Shown piece by piece: positions 7,669-17,046 of a stretch of DNA of 64,000 bases. The stretch is taken from positions 1-64,000 of the forward strand of contig DATJGS010000009.1 in assembly GCA_035494735.1 (NCBI GenBank), in the 5' to 3' direction. A program made the position numbers and the translations under genes. This DNA is from DATJGS01 sp035494735 (GTDB lineage Bacteria > Eisenbacteria > RBG-16-71-46). Every line of letters starts with the position of its first letter. The first letter of the stretch is position 1. The notes under the pieces were generated by a model that was given only the letters and a program-made list of their open reading frames with translations, was not told the origin of the DNA and searched no databases.

Positions 7669-9601
7669 CGCCGGCCGCGTCGGTGCGGTCGCGGCCCTGC
7701 TGCTGATCGCGCTGCTCGCGCCCGCGACGGTCCGCGCCGAAGGAGAACTGCCGAGCGAGTTGGAGACCGTCAAGCAGGTGCACTTCAAGGGCCGCCATCG
7801 CGTCGCCGAGCACGAACTGCGCGCGGCGCTCAAGACGCGCGGCGCGTCGATCCTGCCGTGGCGCGAGCGCCCGCTGCTCCGGCTGGATTTCGTGCGCGCC
7901 GACACGCTGGCCCTCGCGAACGTGTATCGGCAGCACGGCTTCCTCGACGTGCGCGTGGGCTACGACATCCAGCTGACGTCCGACAAGCGGCGCGCCGTCG
8001 TCACGTATCGCATCGACGAGGGGCCGCTGTCGCGCGTGCACGACGTCACGTTCGACGGCGTCGGCACGTATCCGCTGCCCGCGCTGCGCAAGAAGCTGTA
8101 CGCCCGGCCCGGGCGCCCGTTCAATCCGTCGTTCCTCGCCGCGGACACGGCGCGCATCTCGCAGGCGTACCAGGAGCGCGGCTACCGCCCGCAGGTCGGC
8201 GCCGAGGCCACGCGCGAGGGGCTCCAGGTGCACGTGCGTTACGACGTCTTCGAGGGTCCGAGCTACCGCTTCGGCCAGGTGCTGCTCAGCTCGCCGGGCG
8301 AGCTGCACGTGCGCCGTCAGCTGATCGATCGCGAGCTGCTCATCAAGCCCGGCGACCTGTACCGGCTGTCGCGCATCAATCGCTCGCTCGAGCACCTGTA
8401 CGAGACCGGCCTGTTCAGCGAGGTGCAGATCACGCCGCTGCCCGTCGACTCGACCATCGAGATCGACATGCGCGTGCGCGAACGCAAGACGCGCTGGATC
8501 GACGCCGGCATCGGCAGCGGCACGTACGAGCGGCTCAGCGTGAACGCGGACTGGGGGCACCGCAACGTGGCCGGCCAGGGCCTGCAGGGCTCCGTCGGCT
8601 CGAAGCTGTCGTTCGACGGCAACGCGAAGTTCCTGCTGACGCGCACCGAGGCGTCGCTGCTCGAGCCGTGGCTGCTGCGCACGCGCACGCGCGGGCAGGT
8701 GACGGTGTACTACGAGGTCCACGACGACCGGGCCAGCGACCCGCGCTGGGTCGTGCACCAGAACGCGCCCGGCATCACGTTCCAGCTGCGCCGCGAGTAC
8801 GGCCGGTACGTGCGCGCGTCGCTGACCCAGGACAACGTGTTCGTGAAGCAGAGCATCGATTTCACGAGCGGCACCATCGACCAGGTCACGCGCGACTCGC
8901 TGCTGCGCAACGTGCCGCCGTCCTACACGACGCACCGGCTGACGCTCGCGTTCGATCGTGACCTGCGCGACGACCCGTTGAACCCGGCCCACGGTTCCGT
9001 GCAGGGCGTGAGCGGCGAGATCGCGGGCGGGCCGCTGAAGGGCAGCAGCAGCTACACGAAGACCCAGTTCAGCTCGGCGTGGTACACGCCGGTCGGAACC
9101 TGGGTGCTGGCCAGCCGCGTGCGCGCCGGCGTCATCCGGCCGTTCGGGAGGGCGAACCAGTTCACGCCCGAGGACACCCTGGTCACGGACGCCGACGTGG
9201 CCCGGGTGCCGCTCGAAAACCGCTTCCGTCTGGGCGGCGTCAACTCCGTGCGCGGCTTCGACGAGAACAGCCTGCCGCGCTCCGGCGGCCTGGCCCTCGT
9301 CCAGGCGAACGTGGAGTTGCGCATCCCACTGGCCGGGCCGTTCGGGGTGGAGGCCTACGTCGACGCCGGGAATGTCTGGGCGCGGCCATCGTACATCAAA
9401 GCGCGGCACTTCGTGCCGCGTGGCGGGGACGCGCTGCCGGACGCGGGCGACGTCCAGTACGTGTTCGGCTTCGGACCCCGCGTGAATCTTCCATTCGGGC
9501 CGCTGCGTCTCGACGTGACGTGGAGCGCGCGCCCGGTCGATCCTCTGGTCCGGCGCTGGCTGGTCCACGAGTTGCAATTCGCCATCGGCCCATCCTTCTG
9601 A
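7649..9601 (+). CDS. Omp85 outer-membrane protein, TamA/BamA-like
   Basis: 650 aa. An N-terminal signal peptide (hydrophobic ALLLIALLAPATVRA, cleavage near residue 30) is followed by about three POTRA domains (roughly residues 38-117, 118-195, 196-275) and a C-terminal 16-strand barrel of the D15/Omp85 superfamily. The barrel carries the diagnostic loop motif VNSVRGFDE and ends in an aromatic residue (GPSF). Three POTRAs rather than five, and the immediately following tamB, favour TamA over BamA, although the rseP linkage is BamA-like. The TTG start at 7649 overlaps rseP by 20 nt. It inserts beta-barrel proteins into the outer membrane. Confidence 0.85.
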   Translation: MPLRHRSAGRVGAVAALLLIALLAPATVRAEGELPSELETVKQVHFKGRHRVAEHELRAALKTRGASILPWRERPLLRLDFVRADTLALANVYRQHGFLDVRVGYDIQLTSDKRRAVVTYRIDEGPLSRVHDVTFDGVGTYPLPALRKKLYARPGRPFNPSFLAADTARISQAYQERGYRPQVGAEATREGLQVHVRYDVFEGPSYRFGQVLLSSPGELHVRRQLIDRELLIKPGDLYRLSRINRSLEHLYETGLFSEVQITPLPVDSTIEIDMRVRERKTRWIDAGIGSGTYERLSVNADWGHRNVAGQGLQGSVGSKLSFDGNAKFLLTRTEASLLEPWLLRTRTRGQVTVYYEVHDDRASDPRWVVHQNAPGITFQLRREYGRYVRASLTQDNVFVKQSIDFTSGTIDQVTRDSLLRNVPPSYTTHRLTLAFDRDLRDDPLNPAHGSVQGVSGEIAGGPLKGSSSYTKTQFSSAWYTPVGTWVLASRVRAGVIRPFGRANQFTPEDTLVTDADVARVPLENRFRLGGVNSVRGFDENSLPRSGGLALVQANVELRIPLAGPFGVEAYVDAGNVWARPSYIKARHFVPRGGDALPDAGDVQYVFGFGPRVNLPFGPLRLDVTWSARPVDPLVRRWLVHELQFAIGPSF

Positions 9602-9605
9602 TCCC

Positions 9606-12600
9606 ATGACCGACCCGACCCCGCCCGACGATCCGAAGCCCCATCCGCACGGCTTCGCCGAGGAGATCCGCGAGGAGATCCAGGAGGTCGTCGAGCACGT
9701 CCCCGAGCCGGTGCGCTGGACGGTCGGCAAGATCATCCGTCTCGCCATCCTCGGCGTGTTCGCGCTCATCGTGCTCGTGGTCGGCTCGGCGGTGCTGTAC
9801 GTCGCGAACCGCACCGAATGGGTGGCGAAGGAATTGACGTTGTTCCTGAACCAGACCCTGGCGCTCCATTCCGATCTGGCGCTCGACATCCGCGACATCC
9901 GCGGCAATCCGTTCGTCGGCCTGACGGTCGTCGCGCCGCGCGTGCGCTTCCGCGACGGCGCGAACCCGCCGATCCTCGAGGCGCGCAGCATGCGCCTCGG
10001 CTACTCGGCGTGGGCGTTCATGGCGCCCGGCCATCGCGCGGTCGACGTGACGCTGGACCATCCCGTGATCCGGCTGACGCGCGGGCGCGACGGCAAGATC
10101 CGCTATCCCAAGTGGCGGGGCGGAGGCGGTGGCAAGAACGGCCCGGCGCCCGAGATCCGCCTGCACCTGACGATGCTCCAGGCGCGCGTCGTGGCGCCGG
10201 ACCCCGAGATGAACGTGGACGGCGGCCACCTCGACGTGACCGTGCACACCGCGCCGCTCAGCGTCGACCTCGCGAACCTGTCGTGGACCCGCGGCCCGTA
10301 CCGCGAGCCGCTGGAGCGCCTCGCCGGCGAGTTCGCCGTCGGCGACAGCGTGACGTTCCGCGTGCGCGAGCTGCGCGCGCCGGATCTCCAGCTGTCGGCG
10401 GGCGGCGGCTGGAGTGCGAAGGGCGGCGAGCGCCACGTGCACCTCGACCTGGCGCGCGTGCGCTGGAAGCTGCTGGCGCGGGTGTTCGACAACCATTCGT
10501 TCGACGTGCCCGGCGAGGGCAGCGCGGCGGTCGACGCCGACGGCGACACGAAGTGGCGCGGGCGCTTCACCGCGACCGTGGACTGGGACAGCCTCAAGGG
10601 CGACGGGCGCGGCGCGTTCGGCTGGGACGGCAAGCGGCTGGCCCTCGCGCCGCTCGGGTTCACGTCGCCGGCCGGCGTGCTGGACGGGCGCGTCGACTGG
10701 GCGCACGAAGGCTGGTCGGTGGGCGGCCTGGTACAGCGCGGCGACCCGGCGCGCTGGGGCGCGCTGCACTTGAACGGCTGGCCGTCCGGCGATCTGAACG
10801 GGCGCTTCCAGTACGCGGTCGACACGCGCCCGCACGGGTCGGGGCGGATCAGCGCGCAACTGGTGTCGAGCGTCCTCGCCGGCTGGCGCGCCGACAGCGC
10901 GAACTTCATCATGGACATGCCCGACATCCAACCCGACAGCTTCACCGTGCGCATGCAGCGCCGGGGCGGCGAGGTCGCCCTGCACGCGCGCGTCCTGTCG
11001 AACGGCTGGTTCGGCACGTACGTCGCGGACCGTTTCCCGCTCGACGAATGGCCGGACGGCCGGGCCAGCGGCATCCGCGGCATGCTCGATCACGGCGCGG
11101 GCGGGGTCGAGGGACACGACGGCAAGGTGTTCGTCAGCGGCGCCCTGGCCGGCGCCCAGACCGACTGGCTCGGCATGCACGCGGCGCGCTGGAAGCTCGA
11201 TCGCGTGCGCGGGCCGATGCTCGACGTGCCCGACATGCTCGCGGACGCCCGCCTGCTCGACGTGATGTACCTGGGACTGCACTTCGACAGCGTCCAGGCC
11301 GGCCTGCACCTCGGCGACGGTACGCTCGGCATCGATTCGCTGCGCGCCGAGGCCGCCGACACCGTGCTCGACGTGGCCGGTCGCGCGAACTGGGGCCGCG
11401 ACACGTGGGATCTCACGTTCGATCGCGCGGACGTGAAGAGCAGCCAGTTCCACTGGACGGCCGAGCCGCCGGTCACGCTGCACGGCGTGCCGAGCGGCGT
11501 GACGTTCGACCGGCTGCACGCGCGCGACGGCGACGCCACGCTCGACGTGACCGGACGCTGGGCCGGGCCGAAGGGCGCGTACGACTGGTCGGCGCACGCG
11601 CGCGCCCTCGACCTCGGTCGCCTGGGACTGCCCGTGGAATGGAAGCTGAGCGGAAAGGCCGAGGCCACGCTCGAGATCCAGGGCGTGTACGGCGACCCGC
11701 GCTGGACGTTCGCGGCGCGCGCCGACGCGCCGGGCGAGTCGGGGCACGCCGTGGACTCGCTGCGCCTGGATCTGGCCGGAGCGCCTTCGCGGCTCGAGGT
11801 GAAGGACGCCGCGCTCGCGTTCCGCGGCGGCCGCCTCAAGGGCCACGCGACGTTCGCGGGCACGGCGCACCCGTGGCCCGACACGCTGACCGCTCCCGGC
11901 GTGCTCGAGTGGCTGGCCGGCGCCTCGTCGTGGAACGGGCTCGTCGAGGCCGAGAAGCTGCCCATCGACCGGCTCGGCGCGCTGAACCCCGCCGCCGACG
12001 GCTGGTCGGGCACGCTGGCGGGCGGCGTCCAGCTGTCCGGCAGCCCGGCGCATCCCCAGCTCGACGTGCACGCGCACCTGACGGACGGCGGCTGGCGCGA
12101 TTATCGCGCCGACGACGTCGAGGTGCGCGCGCACTACGCCGGGACCGAACTGACCGTGGACGACGCGCGCATGACGCGGCGCGGCGTGGATTCGCACCTG
12201 AGCGGGCGGCTGCCGCTCGATCTCGGCCTGGGGCGCACGCCGCTCGTGCCCGACACGCCGATGAGCTGGCAGATCGACGTGCCGAACGGCGATCTCGCGA
12301 TCGTGCCGCTGTTCGTCGAGCAGATCGGCTCGGCGTCGGGACGCTTCGAGATCAGCGCGCACGTCACCGGCACGCCGAAAGTGCCGAAGATCGACGGCCA
12401 CGCGTTCGTGCGTGACGGCCGCCTGCGCATGGCCGGCCGCGAGGAAGTGCTGGAGGCGGTGAACGCGCGGCTGAGCCTCGACGAGACGCACCTCACGCTC
12501 GACTCGCTGAGCGCGCGACAGGGCACGCGCGGGCGCGTCACCGGCAGCGGGCGCGTCGACCTGTCGGGATTCACGCTGCATTCCTACGCGTTCAAGCTCA

Positions 12601-13655
12601 GCCTGCGCGATTTCTCGGCGGCCGAGCACGGCCTGTACGCCGCCGAGTTCAACGGCGACTTCACGGTCACGAACGGTCCGCGCGTGCGCGGCGAGACGCT
12701 GCCGCTCGTCGTCGGGCGCGCGAACATCCAGCGCGCCGTGATCCTGTTCGACTTCAGCAACCAGAACGAGATGCAGCAGATCGCCGCCGCGACCCAGCCG
12801 CTGTACTGGACGTACCGCATCGAAGCCGTCGCGAACAGCAATCTGCGCTGGCGCCCGCCCGAGGGCGAGATCGAGTTCGCCGCGGACCTGAATCTCGAGC
12901 AGACGCGCGACTCGCTGATCATCTTCGGCGACATGCAGTCGTTGCGCGGCACGTACTACTTCCTGAGCAACCGCTTCACCGTCGGCCGGGCCAACCTGAC
13001 GTTCGACAACGTCGGCGGCGTGAATCCGACGCTCGACATCGAGGCCACGACGCGCATTTTGGTCAGGCAGGACCCGAACACGTCGACCGAGACCCCGCAC
13101 GACATCGTGGTGGACATCACCGGCCGGGCCAACGCGCCGCTCATCACGTTGACGGACGACAACAAGGCGTACGCGTGGGACCAGGCGCAGATCCTGCGCC
13201 AGCTGACGTTGGGGCGCGTGGACGTGTCCCAGGGCCTGGCCGGGGTGTACGACCCGCTCGACAGCTACATCACCCAGGCCATCAACCGGTCGCTCAGCTC
13301 GGACCTGTCACGGGCGTTCGGCAACTACGTGAGCGAGTGGTCGCTCGAGCGCGACAGGGGCGGGCTGCTGAACGGCACGGGGTCGATGATCCTGTCGGCT
13401 GGAAGCCAGATCAACAACAAGCTCAGCGTCAAGTACAGTCAGGTGCTGCCCGGGCTCACGAATAAGCCCGATGACCCCACGACGTTCGCGAACTCGAACC
13501 TGTTCGAGCGCGACGTGGAGGCCGAATACCGGATCAACCGCTTCATCTACCTGACCACCCAGCTGGCCCAGCGCCGGGTGCTGAGCGGCATCTCGAACCC
13601 GTACTCGGGGACGCCCGATTTCAACGTGAATCTCAAGGCGCGGTGGGAATACTGA
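9606..13655 (+). CDS. tamB: translocation/assembly module protein TamB (DUF490)
   Basis: 1349 aa, inner-membrane anchored by one helix at about residues 45-67 (LAILGVFALIVLVVG). A very long periplasmic beta-rich body follows, as in AsmA-like bridge proteins that shuttle phospholipid to the outer membrane and help TamA. The C-terminal about 350 residues carry the DUF490/TamB domain, including FGDMQSLRGTYYFLSNRFTVG, the alternating VDITGRANAPLITL segment and QILRQLTLGRV. Length is near E. coli TamB (1259 aa). It starts 4 nt after the Omp85 stop, the usual tamA-tamB order. Confidence 0.9.
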   Translation: MTDPTPPDDPKPHPHGFAEEIREEIQEVVEHVPEPVRWTVGKIIRLAILGVFALIVLVVGSAVLYVANRTEWVAKELTLFLNQTLALHSDLALDIRDIRGNPFVGLTVVAPRVRFRDGANPPILEARSMRLGYSAWAFMAPGHRAVDVTLDHPVIRLTRGRDGKIRYPKWRGGGGGKNGPAPEIRLHLTMLQARVVAPDPEMNVDGGHLDVTVHTAPLSVDLANLSWTRGPYREPLERLAGEFAVGDSVTFRVRELRAPDLQLSAGGGWSAKGGERHVHLDLARVRWKLLARVFDNHSFDVPGEGSAAVDADGDTKWRGRFTATVDWDSLKGDGRGAFGWDGKRLALAPLGFTSPAGVLDGRVDWAHEGWSVGGLVQRGDPARWGALHLNGWPSGDLNGRFQYAVDTRPHGSGRISAQLVSSVLAGWRADSANFIMDMPDIQPDSFTVRMQRRGGEVALHARVLSNGWFGTYVADRFPLDEWPDGRASGIRGMLDHGAGGVEGHDGKVFVSGALAGAQTDWLGMHAARWKLDRVRGPMLDVPDMLADARLLDVMYLGLHFDSVQAGLHLGDGTLGIDSLRAEAADTVLDVAGRANWGRDTWDLTFDRADVKSSQFHWTAEPPVTLHGVPSGVTFDRLHARDGDATLDVTGRWAGPKGAYDWSAHARALDLGRLGLPVEWKLSGKAEATLEIQGVYGDPRWTFAARADAPGESGHAVDSLRLDLAGAPSRLEVKDAALAFRGGRLKGHATFAGTAHPWPDTLTAPGVLEWLAGASSWNGLVEAEKLPIDRLGALNPAADGWSGTLAGGVQLSGSPAHPQLDVHAHLTDGGWRDYRADDVEVRAHYAGTELTVDDARMTRRGVDSHLSGRLPLDLGLGRTPLVPDTPMSWQIDVPNGDLAIVPLFVEQIGSASGRFEISAHVTGTPKVPKIDGHAFVRDGRLRMAGREEVLEAVNARLSLDETHLTLDSLSARQGTRGRVTGSGRVDLSGFTLHSYAFKLSLRDFSAAEHGLYAAEFNGDFTVTNGPRVRGETLPLVVGRANIQRAVILFDFSNQNEMQQIAAATQPLYWTYRIEAVANSNLRWRPPEGEIEFAADLNLEQTRDSLIIFGDMQSLRGTYYFLSNRFTVGRANLTFDNVGGVNPTLDIEATTRILVRQDPNTSTETPHDIVVDITGRANAPLITLTDDNKAYAWDQAQILRQLTLGRVDVSQGLAGVYDPLDSYITQAINRSLSSDLSRAFGNYVSEWSLERDRGGLLNGTGSMILSAGSQINNKLSVKYSQVLPGLTNKPDDPTTFANSNLFERDVEAEYRINRFIYLTTQLAQRRVLSGISNPYSGTPDFNVNLKARWEY

Positions 13656-13699
13656 AGTTGGTGCGGAACGGGCGGGAACTTCTTGCGTCCGAAGGGGTG

Positions 13700-13705
13700 T
13701 AGATT
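13700..13705 (+). promoter_or_regulatory. candidate -10 element before the peptidase/TolB/barrel gene
   Basis: TAGATT at 13700-13705 in the 87-bp gap after tamB matches the -10 found in front of several other genes here (for example lysS). The region 17 bp upstream has no good -35. Confidence 0.3.
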
Positions 13706-13742
13706 GTCGGAGCGGATCGTCCGACCGGGGAAAGGAACGGGG

Positions 13743-16700
13743 ATGCAGGGCAAGATGGTGGCGCGGCGGCTCGGTCTGGCGCTCTTCGCGGTGGTGACGC
13801 TGGCCGGCACCGCCCACGCCCAGTTCTTCGGGCAGAACAAGGTCCAGTACCGCCGTTACGACTGGCGGTCGATCAGTTCGGACCATTTCGAGGTGTACTT
13901 CTATCCCGGCCTCGACAGCCTGGCCATGCGCGTCATGGACCTGGCCGAGAAGACGCACGACGAGCTGTCGCGGCGCATGGGCCACACGCTCGGCCACCGC
14001 GTCCCCATCATCCTCTACGGCTCGCACAACGACTTCGCGCAGACGAACGTCACCCCCGAGTTGATCGACGCGGGCACCGGCGGCTTCACCGAGGTGCTGC
14101 ACAACCGCGTCGTGCTGCCGTTCACCGGCTCGTACGAGGACCTGCGCCACGTCGTCGTGCACGAGCTGACCCACGCCATCATGTTCGACATGCTGTACGG
14201 CGGCTCGGCGGCGTCGCTCATCACGCGCCAGGGCTTCTACCAGATCCCGCTGTGGTTCGCGGAAGGCATGGCCGAGTACTTCTCGCTCGGCATGGAGTCG
14301 AACGCCGAGATGTTCCTGCGCGACGGCACGATCGAGGGCTACCTGCCGCCGCTCGAGTTCTCGGGCGGGTACATCGTGTACAAGCAGGGCCAGTCCGCGC
14401 TCAGTTACCTCGTCGAACGCTACGGTGAAGAGCGGCTGCGCGACGTCTTGCAGCGCTCGCGCCAGATGCACAACTTCGATCGCGCGTTCCAGCGCAGCGT
14501 CGGCATGCCGGTCTCCAAGTTCGACGAGCAGTGGCGCGAGTGGCTGCGCCGGCGTTACTGGCCGACGGTGGCGACGAAGGAGGACCCGGAGAAATTCGGG
14601 CGGCGCCTGACCGACCACCGCAAGGACGAGAGCAACCTGAACACCGCGCCCGCGGTGTCGCCGGACGGCGACCGCATCGCGTACTTCTCGGACCGCCGCC
14701 AGTACACGGACGTCTACCTGATGTCCGCGCTGGATGGAAAGGTCCTGCGCCGCATCATCCGCGGCGAGCGCAACGTGGCGTTCGAGGCGATCCCGTCGTT
14801 CCGCAGTTCGCTGACCTGGGCGCCGGACGGCCGGCGCCTCGCGCTCACCGCGAAGAGCGCCGGGCGGGACGTGCTGTACCTGATCGACTCGCGGAACGGC
14901 AAGGTCCAGAAGCGCATCGATCTGGGCTGCGACGCGCTGTACTACCCGGCGTGGTCGCCGATCTCCGACTCCCTCGTCGTGGTCGGAGTCAAGAACGGGC
15001 GCTCGGACCTGTGGATGGTGGACGTGCACGGCGGGCACATCGCGCGCCTGACGGACGACGCGTACGACGAGAAGGAGCCGGCGTGGACGCCGGACGGCTC
15101 GCGCATCACGTTCTCGTCCGATCGCCTGGCGCCCGTCGTCCTGCACCCGATGCGTCGCGAGATGGGCTACGGCGGCTACGCGCTGTTCGACCTGACGCTC
15201 GCGACCGGGGAGATCACGAAGCTCGTCGACACGTACGGCGACGATCACTCGCCAGCCTGGTGCCCGGACGGCCACAAGCTCGCGTTCATCTCGGACCGCA
15301 ACGGCACGCCGAACATCCTGCTGTTCGATACGCGCGACTCGTCGTTCACGCAGCTCACGGACGTGACCGGCGGCATCTCCAGCCTGTCGTGGTCGCGGCG
15401 CAACGATCGCCTGGTGTTCTCCGCGTACAACACGGGCGGCTTCGATGTGTTCGCGGTCACGGAGCCGCTGTCGCTGGATCCGGTCGTGGGCCGGCTGCGC
15501 AAGCAGAACCCGCTCGCCGTGCTGAGCGCGGAGGACGCGGCGCGCGGCTCGACGGACTCGACGCTGATCGCGCCCAGCCACGGCGCGCTGGCCGGCGCGT
15601 GGCCGGACACGCTGACGGCCGGGCGCAACGCGGTGGCGCACGTCGACTCGCTGGGCGCCCGCTCGCAACCCGCCGAACGCCCGACGCCGCCCGCCGACCG
15701 GCCGCGGCACGACGAGCCTCCGGCGTGGGCCGGCGACTACCCGCACGCGTCGTTCCCGGTCCGCCAGGACACCGTGCCCGCGATCCGCGTGACGGTGCCG
15801 CTCGTGGATCACGGCGGGCCGTTCGCGCTGCCCGATTCGGTGCTCGGCCAGAAGCCGGCGCGTTACGCCGTGCGGCTCGCGCCCGACTACGCCGGCGGCG
15901 GCTTCTACGGCGGCACCGGATTCGGCTTCGTGGGCAGCACGCAGCTCCAGTTCAGCGACTTCCTCGGCGACCAGAACATCTACGTGGCCACCGACGTGTT
16001 CTCGCAGTCGCTGTCGGAGACGAACGCGCTCGCGATCTACAACTACCTGCCGCGGCGTTGGGACTACGGCGTCGGCCTGTTCCACTTCAAGAACTACTAC
16101 TCGTCGCGCGTCACGACGCTGGGCGAGGCGCTGGGCAGTCCGCGCGTGTTCTCGGAACGCAATTTCGGCCTCCTGCTGACGTCGTCGTATCCGTTCGACC
16201 GTTTCCGCCGCGCCGAGTTCAACTTCACGCAGATGTTCGTGGAGCGCGACTTCTTCGCGCAGGACGCGCTGGGCTTCTACTACCAGACGGGCAAGCAATA
16301 CCGCTCGGTCACGTCGCCGTCGGTGTCGCTGGTCGGCGACAACGCGCTCGGCGGCTACTACGGCCCCGTCAACGGCGGCCGCTACAACGTGACGTACAGC
16401 CCGTCGTTCGCCGTGACCGACAAGGGCCTCGCGTACCAGTCCGTGACGCTGGACTCGCGCCGCTACTGGGACCTGACGCACAGCTACACGTTCGCGGGTC
16501 GCGTCCTCGCCGGCTACAGCGGCGGCCGCGACGCGCAGACGTTCCGCGTCGGCGGTTACTCGACGCTGCGCGGGTATTCGGACTTCGATCTGCTCGGCTC
16601 GCGCCTGGCGATCGTCAACGCGGAACTGCGCTTCCCGTTCATCCAGCAGCTGGGGCTCGTCGGGCCGGTGCCGCTCGGCATCTTCAACCTGCGCGGCGCG

Positions 16701-16922
16701 ATCTTCGGCGACGCGGGCGTGGTGTGGAACGAAGGCGACAAGCTGCTGCTCACGCACATCGTCGACGGCTCGCGCCGACTGGCCACGCCGAAGGTCGGAT
16801 TCGGCGTCGGCGTGCGCACGGCGGTGTACTTCGCGATCCTCAAACTCGACGTGGCGTGGACGACGGACGGCCTTGGCGCGACCCAGCCGCGCTATCACTT
16901 CAGCATCGGGCCCGAGTTCTAG
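13743..16922 (+). CDS. peptidase-MA-like gluzincin fused to a TolB-type beta-propeller and an outer-membrane beta-barrel
   Basis: 1059 aa. Signal peptide (GLALFAVVTLAGTAHA) at residues 10-26. Residues about 40-270 are a peptidase_MA-like domain: HELTH at about 140-144 and the downstream LWFAEGMAEY, whose Glu is the expected third zinc ligand. Residues about 285-560 hold repeated TolB/PD40 blades (APAVSPDGDRIAYFSDRR, PAWTPDGSRITFSSDR, PAWCPDGHKLAFISDRN). After a Pro-rich linker, residues about 690-1059 form a barrel-like region with many aromatic beta strands, ending RYHFSIGPEF as outer-membrane proteins do. Start chosen because AAAGGA (13731-13736) is 6 nt upstream; an ATG four codons later is possible. 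It has its own weak promoter and a hairpin after it. The substrate is unknown; surface or periplasmic protein processing is an inference. Confidence 0.8.
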   Translation: MQGKMVARRLGLALFAVVTLAGTAHAQFFGQNKVQYRRYDWRSISSDHFEVYFYPGLDSLAMRVMDLAEKTHDELSRRMGHTLGHRVPIILYGSHNDFAQTNVTPELIDAGTGGFTEVLHNRVVLPFTGSYEDLRHVVVHELTHAIMFDMLYGGSAASLITRQGFYQIPLWFAEGMAEYFSLGMESNAEMFLRDGTIEGYLPPLEFSGGYIVYKQGQSALSYLVERYGEERLRDVLQRSRQMHNFDRAFQRSVGMPVSKFDEQWREWLRRRYWPTVATKEDPEKFGRRLTDHRKDESNLNTAPAVSPDGDRIAYFSDRRQYTDVYLMSALDGKVLRRIIRGERNVAFEAIPSFRSSLTWAPDGRRLALTAKSAGRDVLYLIDSRNGKVQKRIDLGCDALYYPAWSPISDSLVVVGVKNGRSDLWMVDVHGGHIARLTDDAYDEKEPAWTPDGSRITFSSDRLAPVVLHPMRREMGYGGYALFDLTLATGEITKLVDTYGDDHSPAWCPDGHKLAFISDRNGTPNILLFDTRDSSFTQLTDVTGGISSLSWSRRNDRLVFSAYNTGGFDVFAVTEPLSLDPVVGRLRKQNPLAVLSAEDAARGSTDSTLIAPSHGALAGAWPDTLTAGRNAVAHVDSLGARSQPAERPTPPADRPRHDEPPAWAGDYPHASFPVRQDTVPAIRVTVPLVDHGGPFALPDSVLGQKPARYAVRLAPDYAGGGFYGGTGFGFVGSTQLQFSDFLGDQNIYVATDVFSQSLSETNALAIYNYLPRRWDYGVGLFHFKNYYSSRVTTLGEALGSPRVFSERNFGLLLTSSYPFDRFRRAEFNFTQMFVERDFFAQDALGFYYQTGKQYRSVTSPSVSLVGDNALGGYYGPVNGGRYNVTYSPSFAVTDKGLAYQSVTLDSRRYWDLTHSYTFAGRVLAGYSGGRDAQTFRVGGYSTLRGYSDFDLLGSRLAIVNAELRFPFIQQLGLVGPVPLGIFNLRGAIFGDAGVVWNEGDKLLLTHIVDGSRRLATPKVGFGVGVRTAVYFAILKLDVAWTTDGLGATQPRYHFSIGPEF

Positions 16923-16946
16923 CCGGCATCCGCCGCACGTGGCCAC

Positions 16947-16986
16947 GCGACCGTCCGCCTCCCGGTGGACGGTCGCGTTCGATTTT
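16947..16986 (+). terminator. hairpin terminator overlapping the next promoter
   Basis: A perfect 10-bp inverted repeat (GCGACCGTCC, 16947-16956, with GGACGGTCGC, 16967-16976; 10-nt loop), followed a few bases later by GATTTT. It lies 25 nt after the barrel-fusion stop. The right arm contains the -35-like TGGACG of the uvrD promoter, so termination and initiation share sequence. Confidence 0.6.
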
Positions 16987-16995
16987 CGGTAGATT
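16966..16995 (+). promoter_or_regulatory. candidate vegetative promoter for uvrD/pcrA
   Basis: TGGACG (16966-16971), an 18-bp spacer, TAGATT (16990-16995). The helicase GTG follows at 17047, preceded by GAGGTG at 17039-17044. Confidence 0.5.
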
Positions 16996-17046
16996 GCCGG
17001 GTCCGGTCCAGACCTCCCTGATTCCCTTCCGATCGCTCGAGGTGTC

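Noticed and set aside
9396..13100. A 1234-codon open frame on the minus strand across the Omp85/tamB region
   Set aside because: High GC and the codon bias of the + strand genes keep the antisense frame open. Its translation is Arg/Ala/Val/His-rich without motifs, and the + strand proteins are clearly real. The same reasoning removed other long antisense frames (for example 4912-7905, 13308-17300, 16900-19320).
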